DNA of 64,000 nucleotides, taken from assembly GCA_964595205.1 (NCBI GenBank), contig CAZQOQ010000003.1, positions 1 to 64,000 of the forward strand. The letters are read 5' to 3'. How positions within the stretch are numbered: position 1 is the stretch's first letter; every line of letters starts with the position of its first letter. This document shows positions 36,335-44,631 of the stretch, piece after piece. The stretch comes from JADKIH01 sp964595205. Lineage in GTDB: Bacteria; Bacteroidota; Bacteroidia; AKYH767-A; 2013-40CM-41-45. The notes beneath the pieces were generated by a model. It worked only from the letters and a program-made list of their open reading frames with translations. It ran no database searches and was not told where the DNA came from. The position numbers and the translations under genes are program-made.

Positions 36335-37369
36335 CTTTTTCCCAAACTCCGAAAAATTCGTCGTAATCGAAAACTGGTTTGCTCCGCCGGCGAGATGATA
36401 GTTCCCTCTTCCGTAGCTGATGATGAATTTGCTGATTTTAATTCCGACACCCATTGAGAAGCCGACTAGCCCCGGCTTGGTATCGATACTCAGCTCGCGT
36501 CGTCGTTGAAAATTATATGCGGCGCGCAGATGGAAATTCTTTGAAAGAAGTATCTCAGCACCGATGATGAAATGCCGTGAGAGCTTGTTGAAAAAACCAT
36601 ACGTCTCCACCTGCGCCTCACCAGTCACGGGATCCACATCTCCGAGATTGTACGGATCGTAATAAGACAAATCGAATTTTTCGAGGTGACGGTAGGTAAC
36701 ATTAAAACGAAGCGGGGTATGAACCAGCCGTTTTGAAAAACCAATAAGTGCTTCTGCCGGAAGCGGTTCATTGTTTCCGTTGATGTAATTTTTCAATTGA
36801 ACACCTGCATTGCGGAATAAAAACGTTGCAGTAAAATATTTGGCCGTATCAGCATATGTCGCCGAAATATCCGCTGCAATCCCAAATGAATTATATATAT
36901 AATAGTCGCTGTACAAAAATTTTATCGCAGCGCCAAAAGAAAACATCGGGTTGTACTGATAGCCTCCACCCACTGTCAATGCATAATCGGCCGCTTTAAA
37001 TGTCCCATTGACGTTTCCGTATTCATCCGTCTCGAAGAATTCTCCGTAGTTTGCATAATGCATTGCCGCCGCATAGGTTCCGAACTTTCCAAAATCCTTA
37101 ACATATCCCGCATCACCAAACTTGACACCATCAACATAAGACACTCCGCTTAACGTAAGCGAATTACTCATGGAAGGGTTCAGCAGCGATGGTGCCTGCA
37201 AAGCGGCATTCAAATCATTATCCTTTACCGTAATGAACGTCCCGCCCATAGCCGCAATCCGTGCCGATGCCGGCATCTCGAGAAAAGAATAAACTGCCGA
37301 ACCGCCATCCTGTGAAGAAGCCACGAATGAACAAACGCAAAAAAATACTACCAGTCGTATTACTTTCAT
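36329..37369 (-). CDS. porQ: Type IX secretion system protein PorQ
   Basis: 346 residues: a signal peptide (about 1-19) and an outer-membrane beta-barrel of the FadL-like PorV/PorQ kind. The start of the mature protein (AVYSFLEMPASARIAAMGG, then DNDLNAALQAPSLLNPSM) is the PorQ signature. PorQ works with PorZ and PorU/PorV in the cell-surface attachment complex that processes T9SS cargo. Position next to cmk is recalled as common in Bacteroidota. Three T9SS cargo genes lie in this window. The stop codon falls in the octamer array. Confidence 0.87.
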   Translation of the reverse strand: MKVIRLVVFFCVCSFVASSQDGGSAVYSFLEMPASARIAAMGGTFITVKDNDLNAALQAPSLLNPSMSNSLTLSGVSYVDGVKFGDAGYVKDFGKFGTYAAAMHYANYGEFFETDEYGNVNGTFKAADYALTVGGGYQYNPMFSFGAAIKFLYSDYYIYNSFGIAADISATYADTAKYFTATFLFRNAGVQLKNYINGNNEPLPAEALIGFSKRLVHTPLRFNVTYRHLEKFDLSYYDPYNLGDVDPVTGEAQVETYGFFNKLSRHFIIGAEILLSKNFHLRAAYNFQRRRELSIDTKPGLVGFSMGVGIKISKFIISYGRGNYHLAGGANQFSITTNFSEFGKKN

Positions 37370-37424
37370 AATGCAAAGAAATAAAGAATATGGGAAAGTG
37401 AACGAAGTACCTTTGAATAAATTT

Positions 37425-37572
37425 GATAATTAGTTAATTCGTTAATTAGTTAATTAGCTAATTGAATACCTGTTTGATCTTTTTACAATCATACCACCTT
37501 ATATATCGATATCCATTCGAAAAACCTTCATTAACGAATCAACGAATTAACGAATTAACGAATTAACGAATC
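37425..37572. repeat. Inverted pair of 8-bp arrays between porQ and uvrA
   Basis: The left arm (37425-37464) has octamers GTTAATTA, GTTAATTC and GCTAATTG on the plus strand. The right arm (37529-37572) has the complementary form (AACGAATT repeated about four times with one AACGAATC). The spacer is about 64 bp. The right arm ends 8 bp before the uvrA -7 box, so pairing would place a stem at the promoter. Confidence 0.8.
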
Positions 37573-37580
37573 CAAATAAG

Positions 37581-37589
37581 TAACTTTGC
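37581..37589 (+). promoter_or_regulatory. uvrA promoter -7 box
   Basis: TAACTTTGC, a full TAnnTTTGC match, 25 bp before the ATG at 37615. No clear -33 TTTG; the region at that distance is the octamer array. A run of seven C follows the box. Confidence 0.55.
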
Positions 37590-37614
37590 ACCCCCCCAAG
37601 TCAGGGCTCAACTC

Positions 37615-40464
37615 ATGTCAGAAGAATTGTTGGAAATTTATGGAGCGCGCGTTCATAATCTGAAAAACATCGACCTTACTTTTCCCAGGAACAAACTCAT
37701 CGTAATTACCGGACTCAGCGGCAGCGGAAAATCTTCGCTCGCTTTCGATACGATATATGCCGAAGGACAAAGAAGGTATCTCGAAAGTTTTTCTGCCTAT
37801 GCGCGACAGTTTCTCGGAAACATGGAACGTCCGGATGTCGATAAAATCAACGGCTTATCTCCCGTCATTTCGATCGAACAGAAAACAACAAACCTGAATC
37901 CGCGTTCAACCGTGGGCACCATCACGGAGATCTATGATTTTCTGCGACTTCTATATGCAAGGACTTCCGACGCCATTTCTTATGTGACCGGCGAAAAAAT
38001 GGTCCGCCTCAGCGATGATCAGATCATCGATCTCATTCTTACTAAATTCATTAATAAAAAAATCCTTGTCCTTGCACCTTTGGTGAAAGCGCGAAAAGGC
38101 CACTATCGTGAATTGTTCGAACAACTCATGCACCAGGGGTATCTGCGGGTAAGGACCGACGGGAAAATTGTGGAGTTGAAAAAAGGACTTCAGCTCGATC
38201 GTTACAAGACACACGATATTGAACTGCTGATCGACCGTATCGAGATTACAGGTGAGTCGCGTCAGCGCCTGGCAGAATCGATACAACTTTCCATGAAGCT
38301 CGGCAAAGGCACGATCATGATACTCGAAAATGGAAAGGACAAAGAAAATTATTACAGTCGACACCTGATGTGTCCGACCTCCGGCATCTCATACGACGAA
38401 CCACAGCCCAATACATTTTCGTTCAACTCTCCCTATGGCGCATGTAAAAAATGCAACGGCCTCGGATCCATTTCCGAAATCGATATCAGGAGCATCATCC
38501 CCGATCCAAAGAAAAGCATAAAAGCAGGAGGAATCATTCCGCTGGGTGTGCAGAAAGACACTTGGATCTTTAAACAACTCATCGCCCTCGGAAGAAAATA
38601 CAACTTCAACCTGAACATGCCGATTTCGGAAATTCCGGATGAATCGCTGAATATTATTTTATATGGCTCAGACGATGTGCTGAACGTGACGATGGACTAT
38701 GTTTCCGGAGGAGGATATCATCAGCCCGTTACCTTCGAAGGGATTGTAAGCTTTATTGTCAATCAGAATAACGACCAGGCTTCTCCATCGATGAGAAGAT
38801 GGATCCAGGGATTCATGCAGCATGTGATTTGCCCGGAATGTAATGGCGCCAGGCTGAAGAAGGAAGCACTGTATTTTAAGATCAACGACAGGAATATTTC
38901 CGAGCTGGCAAATATGGACATCGTCCAGTTGTCCGACTGGTTTTCAAAGCTCGAAAAGAAATTAACAGCGAGGCAGGTGAAGATCGGGCAGGAAGTGATT
39001 AAGGAGATCCGCAAGCGAATAAAATTTTTACTCGATGTCGGACTGGATTACCTCACCCTCGACCGCAGTTCTAAATCTTTGAGTGGCGGCGAATCGCAGC
39101 GAATCCGCCTTGCAACTCAAATCGGTTCGCAACTCGTCGGTGTACTCTATATTCTCGATGAGCCAAGCATCGGACTGCATCAGCGTGATAATGTCAGGCT
39201 CATTCATTCGCTGCAGGATTTACGTGACACCGGAAATACGGTAATCGTCGTTGAGCATGACAAGGAAACCATTCTCGCTGCCGACTACATAATTGACCTA
39301 GGTCCCGGTGCAGGAACGCATGGCGGCGCCATCGTTGCAGAAGGAACGCCAAAAGAATTTTTGAAACAGGAGAGTCTGACTGCCGATTATCTCAACGGAA
39401 AGAAAGAAATTAAAGTCAGGACCGCTTACCGGAAAGGATCAGGAAAATTTCTCGAACTCAAAGGCGCTAAAGGAAATAATCTTAAAAACGTAAACATTAA
39501 AATCCCTTTGGGAAAACTGGTTTGTGTTACCGGCGTTTCGGGAAGCGGGAAATCATCGCTGATCAACGAAACGCTTTATCCGATATTGAATGCCCACTTC
39601 TATAATGCCCTGCAAAAACCACTGCCATATACTTCGATCAACGGGATCGACAACATCGACAAAGTAATTGAAATCGATCAGTCACCGATCGGACGCACGC
39701 CGCGCTCCAATCCTGCGACGTATACCGGCGTCTTTACCGACATCAGAAATCTCTTCAGCCAGTTGCCCGAAGCGGCAATAAGAGGTTACCAGCCTGGACG
39801 CTTTTCTTTCAACGTAAAAGGCGGCCGATGCGAAACCTGCCAGGGTGGCGGCATGCGTGTGATCGAGATGAATTTTCTTCCTGACGTATACGTGGAATGT
39901 GAGACGTGCAGAGGGAAACGTTATAACCGGGAGACACTTGAAATCCGTTACCGTGGAAAATCGATCAGTGATGTGCTCGACATGAGCATCGATCATGCTG
40001 TGGATTTTTTTTCAAATCTTCCCGGAATACTACAAAAGATTAAAACGCTTAAAGAAGTCGGGCTCGGTTACATTACACTCGGGCAGCAAAGCACAACACT
40101 CAGTGGCGGAGAAGCACAGCGCGTGAAGCTTGCGACTGAACTTTCGAAAAGAGATACAGGCAAGACATTTTACATTCTTGATGAACCGACTACGGGACTT
40201 CATTTCGAGGATGTAAGAATTTTACTCGATGTGTTAAATCGCCTGGTTGATAAAGGAAATACCGTTCTCATTATCGAACATAACATGGATGTAATTAAGG
40301 CATCTGACTACATCATCGACCTTGGACCCGAAGGAGGGTTGCGTGGAGGTAAGATCGTTTGCCAGGGTAACCCGCTTGAAGTATCTCAAAATTCTGAAAG
40401 CATTACGGCACAATTTCTGAAAAATGAAATGAAAATCGTTCATAGACCGGCAACTTTACAGTAA
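37615..40464 (+). CDS. uvrA: UvrABC system protein A (DNA damage recognition ATPase)
   Basis: 949 residues with two ABC ATPase halves. Walker A motifs are GLSGSGKSS (33-41) and GVSGSGKSS near residue 645. ABC signatures are LSGGESQRIRLA and LSGGEAQRVKLA. The C-terminal zinc finger is complete (CETCQGGG and CETCRGKR). The N-terminal one has Cys253 but Ser at 256 where many UvrA have the second Cys; Cys277 and Cys280 are present. UvrA loads UvrB at lesions for excision repair. The gene stands alone with its own promoter and a weak terminator. Confidence 0.96.
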   Translation: MSEELLEIYGARVHNLKNIDLTFPRNKLIVITGLSGSGKSSLAFDTIYAEGQRRYLESFSAYARQFLGNMERPDVDKINGLSPVISIEQKTTNLNPRSTVGTITEIYDFLRLLYARTSDAISYVTGEKMVRLSDDQIIDLILTKFINKKILVLAPLVKARKGHYRELFEQLMHQGYLRVRTDGKIVELKKGLQLDRYKTHDIELLIDRIEITGESRQRLAESIQLSMKLGKGTIMILENGKDKENYYSRHLMCPTSGISYDEPQPNTFSFNSPYGACKKCNGLGSISEIDIRSIIPDPKKSIKAGGIIPLGVQKDTWIFKQLIALGRKYNFNLNMPISEIPDESLNIILYGSDDVLNVTMDYVSGGGYHQPVTFEGIVSFIVNQNNDQASPSMRRWIQGFMQHVICPECNGARLKKEALYFKINDRNISELANMDIVQLSDWFSKLEKKLTARQVKIGQEVIKEIRKRIKFLLDVGLDYLTLDRSSKSLSGGESQRIRLATQIGSQLVGVLYILDEPSIGLHQRDNVRLIHSLQDLRDTGNTVIVVEHDKETILAADYIIDLGPGAGTHGGAIVAEGTPKEFLKQESLTADYLNGKKEIKVRTAYRKGSGKFLELKGAKGNNLKNVNIKIPLGKLVCVTGVSGSGKSSLINETLYPILNAHFYNALQKPLPYTSINGIDNIDKVIEIDQSPIGRTPRSNPATYTGVFTDIRNLFSQLPEAAIRGYQPGRFSFNVKGGRCETCQGGGMRVIEMNFLPDVYVECETCRGKRYNRETLEIRYRGKSISDVLDMSIDHAVDFFSNLPGILQKIKTLKEVGLGYITLGQQSTTLSGGEAQRVKLATELSKRDTGKTFYILDEPTTGLHFEDVRILLDVLNRLVDKGNTVLIIEHNMDVIKASDYIIDLGPEGGLRGGKIVCQGNPLEVSQNSESITAQFLKNEMKIVHRPATLQ

Positions 40465-40482
40465 AGACAGCGTTTAAAATAG

Positions 40483-40502
40483 TCCCTCCGGGGAAATTTT
40501 TT
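40483..40502 (+). terminator. Weak terminator-like hairpin after uvrA
   Basis: TCCC and GGGA form a 4-bp stem followed by six T residues, 19 bp after the uvrA stop. The stem is short, so this is tentative. The same motif resembles small REP-like hairpins. Confidence 0.3.
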
Positions 40503-40531
40503 ATCCAAACAACAGAAAGAATTTTTTACAG

Positions 40532-41239
40532 ATGAATTACGATGAATTAAAAATCCGGAAAGCATTTTCGGACAAAGACTGGCAGGAAATAAAGGCACAT
40601 GACACCTGGCAGATTTTCAAAATCATGGCTGAATTTGTTGACGGCTTTGAGAAGCTAAGCAAAATCGGGCCTTGTGTCTCCATCTTCGGCTCAGCCAGAA
40701 CAAAACCCGATCACAAATATTACCTGCTGGCAGAAGACATTGCCTACCAGCTTACCAAAGAAGGATACGGTATTATAACCGGCGGCGGACCCGGAATTAT
40801 GGAAGCAGCCAACAAAGGCGCTAAGAGTGCGGGTGGAAAGTCTGTCGGACTTAACATCGAATTACCATTCGAACAATCATCCAATCCATATATCGATCCT
40901 GATAAGTTAATCACATTCGACTACTTCTTCGTTCGCAAACTGATGTTTATCAAATATGCCCAGGGTTTTGTCGTACTGCCCGGAGGTTTTGGGACGATGG
41001 ATGAACTCTTCGAGGCGTTGACGCTCATACAGACAAAGAAGATTGCCAAGTTCCCGATCGTATTGGCGGGAAGAGAGTACTGGGACGGACTTTTCGAATG
41101 GATAAAGAAAACACTGCTCACAGAAAAGATGGTTGAAGAAAAAGACTTAAATCTGATTTTCCTCGCCGATGATGCAGAGCAGGCTGTGAATCATATCAAT
41201 GAATTTTACAGCAGGTATCTTTTGAAGCCGAATTTTTAA
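40532..41239 (+). CDS. LOG-family (TIGR00730) phosphoribohydrolase
   Basis: 235 residues. Rossmann-like LOG family with IITGGGPGIMEAANKGA and the catalytic PGGFGTMDE (150-158), preceded by the conserved Arg-Lys pair (135-136). Characterised members hydrolyse nucleoside 5'-monophosphates (cytokinin riboside phosphates in plants and actinobacteria); the bacterial substrate here is uncertain. It follows uvrA by 67 bp on the same strand and is followed by a weak hairpin and a long non-coding stretch. Confidence 0.9.
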   Translation: MNYDELKIRKAFSDKDWQEIKAHDTWQIFKIMAEFVDGFEKLSKIGPCVSIFGSARTKPDHKYYLLAEDIAYQLTKEGYGIITGGGPGIMEAANKGAKSAGGKSVGLNIELPFEQSSNPYIDPDKLITFDYFFVRKLMFIKYAQGFVVLPGGFGTMDELFEALTLIQTKKIAKFPIVLAGREYWDGLFEWIKKTLLTEKMVEEKDLNLIFLADDAEQAVNHINEFYSRYLLKPNF

Positions 41240-41255
41240 TCGACGCTGCTTTTAG

Positions 41256-41276
41256 AAGAGTAATTTGCTCTTTTTG
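41256..41276 (+). terminator. Weak terminator after the LOG gene
   Basis: AAGAG and CTCTT around a 7-nt loop followed by TTTG, 17 bp after the stop codon. Confidence 0.4.
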
Positions 41277-41420
41277 AAAACAAAATACTCCTTCAGGATT
41301 TTTCCAAAAAAGACTTTATCATCATTTGTTTTAAGTGAATATACTTTAGACGATAGGGTATAGTGAATTTAAGAATGAGGTTTCTTTTGGAATTTGGTCC
41401 TTCGTGTATTTGATCTGCTG

Positions 41421-41475
41421 TCCGCCAGCCGGCGGATAGTCATGCATGTGGGGAAAAGAAGGGGTCACATGCATG
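41421..41475. repeat. REP-like palindrome next to a 10-bp CATGCATGTG inverted repeat
   Basis: A 16-bp GC-rich palindrome (TCCGCC/GGCGGA) is followed 4 bp later by an inverted repeat with 10-bp arms and a 15-bp loop. The first is typical of REP sequences mobilised by RAYT transposases, and a RAYT remnant lies at 61.6 kb. Confidence 0.6.
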
Positions 41476-41941
41476 GCGTCAGCCATTTTTATTTTCCATT
41501 GAATTTACCAGATTGAAAAGAAGGAATAACAGGGCACGGCGATTTCGTTCTGCGCCCCGGGGTAAAAAATGCGTATGAACGGAAAATCTGAATTTGAACG
41601 ACAGCTTCAACTACACTGTCATTCCTGGGAGAATCTGCGGTTTATATCTGCGGGATCTGCGGGAAAGCAATACCCTGATATTTTTTTCATTTGCATAACT
41701 GATTTCCTTTCACGGAAGTTTGTTAATTCCAATCTCTTTAAATTTATTACCTGGTCACAGTAAGTCGAAATTGAAAATGCCTTTGGAAGTGTTAGGAAAA
41801 ATTAAAATTAAATTTCCCACTTGTCCGTCTGATATACCCGGCCCTTTTATTAACAACTCTGCTTGAATAACTGACCGATGTGATGCATTTAATGAAGCTC
41901 CTGTTTCATTAACTTGAGCCCTCAATAAAAATTATATAGCA

Positions 41942-43147
41942 ATGGTGAAAACATCTTTAACCATGATTCCGGTGTTGATTTTATTTATCGCCGGAACTTC
42001 GTTTAATTCACAGGAAAACATTTCCATTGATCAGGATGTACCTGCAAATGTTACGGCGGGAGATGTCTTCACTGTGAATTTAAGCATACACAAGAGTTTG
42101 ATTGAAGGTGCTGCGAGACTTCAACAGGACCTGCCGGAAGGCTTTGTTGCCGAAGAAATGGTTACGCAGGGAGCAGATTTTATCTTCGAAGATCACAGTG
42201 TGAAATTTATCTGGACCAAACTTCCAAAAGAAAATGATTTTGTGATTTCATACAGGATCAAAAGCGATAAAAACATTACCGGACAACAGTCCATCGGCGG
42301 CGTCTTCGTATACCTCAAATCCGGAAAAACCGAGCGGTTTAATCTTACGCCTGCGGTGGTGAATTTTCAGACAGGTGAATTGACGTCATACACTCCGACA
42401 GTTACAAGAAAACTAATCACCGTCGCTCCGGAGAATGGAGAGTATACCATGGAACTGACCATTCGTCCAAACAACATCAGTCAAAAAGCCCTATTTACCG
42501 ACGAGATTCCTTTGAATTATACGGCAGAAGTAATCGATGCCCAAAATGCAGCAGTCAGCGTTGAAAAAGGTTCAATAATTTTCAACTGGCAAATGCTTCC
42601 TTCAAAAGATGAATTTAAAATCGCCTATTCGGTAAAATCCGGTAAGCCTGGCCCGTCTCCTGTCATAAACGGTTATTTTACTTATGGAAATTCGTACGAT
42701 GATCAGCAGGAGTCGAAACAAATCCGGATAAATGAAGTATCACCATCAGAAATTATAATGCCATCACCCAATCAGGATCAGACTGCAGATGCAGGCAACG
42801 AAGGCATGCCTCTGACTCCGGGAATCATGCTGGACAACAGCTCTCCTCTTGCGGCAGTCGCCGAAAAAGGAATTTCATTCAAAGTGCAGATCTCTGCCAC
42901 GCAAAAAAGTAATGTAAAAAACAACCAGTGGTTTAATTCCATGTACCATATCGATTCGAATGTGGAAATGACCTATCACGAAGGATGGAAAAAGTACATT
43001 ACGGGAAATTTTACTAACTATGCGGAGGCAACTGCCTTTAAGAATAAAACACAGGAAAAAATTCCGGATGCATTCGTTGTTGCATATGAGAATGGAATCC
43101 GGATTCCGGTGAACGATGCCATAAGAAACAAATCAATAAATCAGTGA
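41942..43147 (+). CDS. Secreted protein with two repeated beta domains and a C-terminal SPOR-like domain
   Basis: 401 residues. A signal peptide (about 1-24) is followed by two related beta-sandwich-like domains (about 28-135 and 155-250; compare ARLQQDLPEGFVAEE with the later LFTDEIPLNYTAEV, and VKFIWTKLP with IIFNWQMLP). After a Pro/Asn-rich linker comes a SPOR-like domain (about 318-390: SFKVQISATQ, WKKYITGNFTNYAEATAF, AFVVAYENGIRI). SPOR domains bind peptidoglycan glycan strands. The next gene overlaps by 4 bp (GTGA) and encodes an outer-membrane barrel, so the two probably link peptidoglycan and outer membrane. Specific function unknown. Confidence 0.72.
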   Translation: MVKTSLTMIPVLILFIAGTSFNSQENISIDQDVPANVTAGDVFTVNLSIHKSLIEGAARLQQDLPEGFVAEEMVTQGADFIFEDHSVKFIWTKLPKENDFVISYRIKSDKNITGQQSIGGVFVYLKSGKTERFNLTPAVVNFQTGELTSYTPTVTRKLITVAPENGEYTMELTIRPNNISQKALFTDEIPLNYTAEVIDAQNAAVSVEKGSIIFNWQMLPSKDEFKIAYSVKSGKPGPSPVINGYFTYGNSYDDQQESKQIRINEVSPSEIIMPSPNQDQTADAGNEGMPLTPGIMLDNSSPLAAVAEKGISFKVQISATQKSNVKNNQWFNSMYHIDSNVEMTYHEGWKKYITGNFTNYAEATAFKNKTQEKIPDAFVVAYENGIRIPVNDAIRNKSINQ

Positions 43148-44517
43148 TAAGCATTTTTAACCTGTCTTCGATTTGCAGAATAAGGAGTTTTTTCCTGATA
43201 TTCTTTTTATGTGTCGCGACAGTTGTTAATGCGCAGGATTCTACCGCTTCCAAAACCAAGAAACGCCAGCTTCCCGTAATCAGCATTGCGGAAGGACTTC
43301 TGAATTTTTCCGGCGATGTCGGATATAATCATCTCAACGAACCGCTCCTCGCCCGCTCAGGTTTGCAGTTTGAAGTGCAGGCCTATACAGAAAAGAGATT
43401 TTCCTTTGCCTTATTTTACCTGATGGGTAAAACTTATGGTGATGAAAAGACAGTCACTCGCGCAGTCAATTTCAGCTCGAAAATACAAAGTGCGGGACTC
43501 ATGTTCAGGTATGATTTCCTCAGCCGCAAGCGATCGGATCAGACCCTTATTCCTTACCTGACCTTTGGCGCGGAATACCTGATGTTTAAGCCTTTCTCCG
43601 ACTTAAAAGATGCAAGCGGCAATACGTATAATTACTGGAGCGATGGCTCGATCAGGAACATTGCGGAGAATGATCCGGCCGCCGACCAGGCTGTCATCAT
43701 TTACCGCGATTATACCTATGAAACAGATCTTCGTGAGGCTAACCTGGATGGCTTCGGAAAATTTAAAAATACGACATGGGGAATTCCTGTCGGCGCCGGT
43801 GTCAGGTTTAAAATTTCAGACCGATGCTCGATGCACTTCAGCAGTGTTTACCACATGACCGGCTCCGATTACATCGACGGCATTACGGCTGATGGCCAGG
43901 GAAGCAGGCAGGGCGACAGTAAGAAAGACAACTTCTTTTACAGTTCCATATCTTTTCGTTTTGCACTCTCACAACCACCAGATGAAATGGGGTCTGTCGA
44001 TTTTAACGCCCTTGTCAATGAAGATGCTGACGGCGATGGCATACCTGATATTCAGGACGACTCATCAGGAACTCCACAGAACACAAACGTAAATATCGAC
44101 GGCAAGCCGACCGACAATGATAACGATGGTATTCCTGACTATCGCGACAAGGAATTAAACAGTGCCGCTGATGCCGTTGTTACCGAAGAAGGCATTACCA
44201 TTACCGAAGAAATGATCGAGGCGAAATTCAGACAGGATTCTCTCGCCGCCCTGCCTGCAGTCATCGAATACCTGAAGAGCTACGATAAACTCACACAGAG
44301 AAATCCTGATGTCGAGAAAAAATGGATGGCGAAAAATGATTCGGGTGCTGCACAAAGTGTTATTCCCGCAATTTACAAACCACTCGACCTCGATAAGAAC
44401 GGCATCATCACACCAAAAGAAATCGGCATAGCTATCGATGATTACCTCGGCAAACGTTCATCCTACAGTGTGTCAGAGTTTTTTGACCTGATCGACTTTT
44501 TCTTTACCCAACATTAA
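43144..44517 (+). CDS. Outer-membrane beta-barrel with thrombospondin type 3-like calcium repeats
   Basis: 457 residues, GTG start overlapping the previous stop. Signal peptide (about 1-28, ending VVNAQ), an 8- to 10-strand barrel-like domain (about 45-275, with alternating hydrophobic strands and a final FFYSSISFRFAL), then acidic calcium-binding repeats (DADGDGIPDIQDD, DNDNDGIPDYRD) and a C-terminal helical part with an EF-hand-like loop DLDKNGIITPKEI. It lacks the OmpA peptidoglycan-binding domain that often follows such repeats; the SPOR protein encoded upstream may supply that function (inference). Confidence 0.72.
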   Translation: MISIFNLSSICRIRSFFLIFFLCVATVVNAQDSTASKTKKRQLPVISIAEGLLNFSGDVGYNHLNEPLLARSGLQFEVQAYTEKRFSFALFYLMGKTYGDEKTVTRAVNFSSKIQSAGLMFRYDFLSRKRSDQTLIPYLTFGAEYLMFKPFSDLKDASGNTYNYWSDGSIRNIAENDPAADQAVIIYRDYTYETDLREANLDGFGKFKNTTWGIPVGAGVRFKISDRCSMHFSSVYHMTGSDYIDGITADGQGSRQGDSKKDNFFYSSISFRFALSQPPDEMGSVDFNALVNEDADGDGIPDIQDDSSGTPQNTNVNIDGKPTDNDNDGIPDYRDKELNSAADAVVTEEGITITEEMIEAKFRQDSLAALPAVIEYLKSYDKLTQRNPDVEKKWMAKNDSGAAQSVIPAIYKPLDLDKNGIITPKEIGIAIDDYLGKRSSYSVSEFFDLIDFFFTQH

Positions 44518-44631
44518 TTGATCCGTTTTAAAATGAATTACAGGAATACGTAAGATTTCCCTCGTTTTTCATTAAACAACATCTGTCAAATTTAGTATTG
44601 TTAAGAGGGGAAAACTCTTCTTTACTAAGCT

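Larger units (their letters stand above)
41240..41941. other. 702-bp non-coding stretch with REP-like hairpins
   Basis: Contains a hairpin near the LOG stop (AAGAG/CTCTT, 41256-41272, then TTT). There is also a REP-like palindrome TCCGCC-AGCC-GGCGGA (41421-41436) and an inverted repeat of CATGCATGTG (41441-41450 and 41466-41475). A stretch with a repeated TCTGCGGG/GATCTGCGGG motif (41633-41667) recalls decayed Bacteroidota repeat DNA. A hairpin TTAATGAA/TTCATTAA lies at 41889-41912, just before the next gene. A 64-codon open frame (41569-41763) crosses the repeat DNA and is not believed. Confidence 0.6.

Noticed and set aside
41569..41763. 64-codon open frame in the long non-coding stretch
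   Set aside because: Runs through repeat DNA with TCTGCGGG motifs, has no homologous-looking domain and poor composition.
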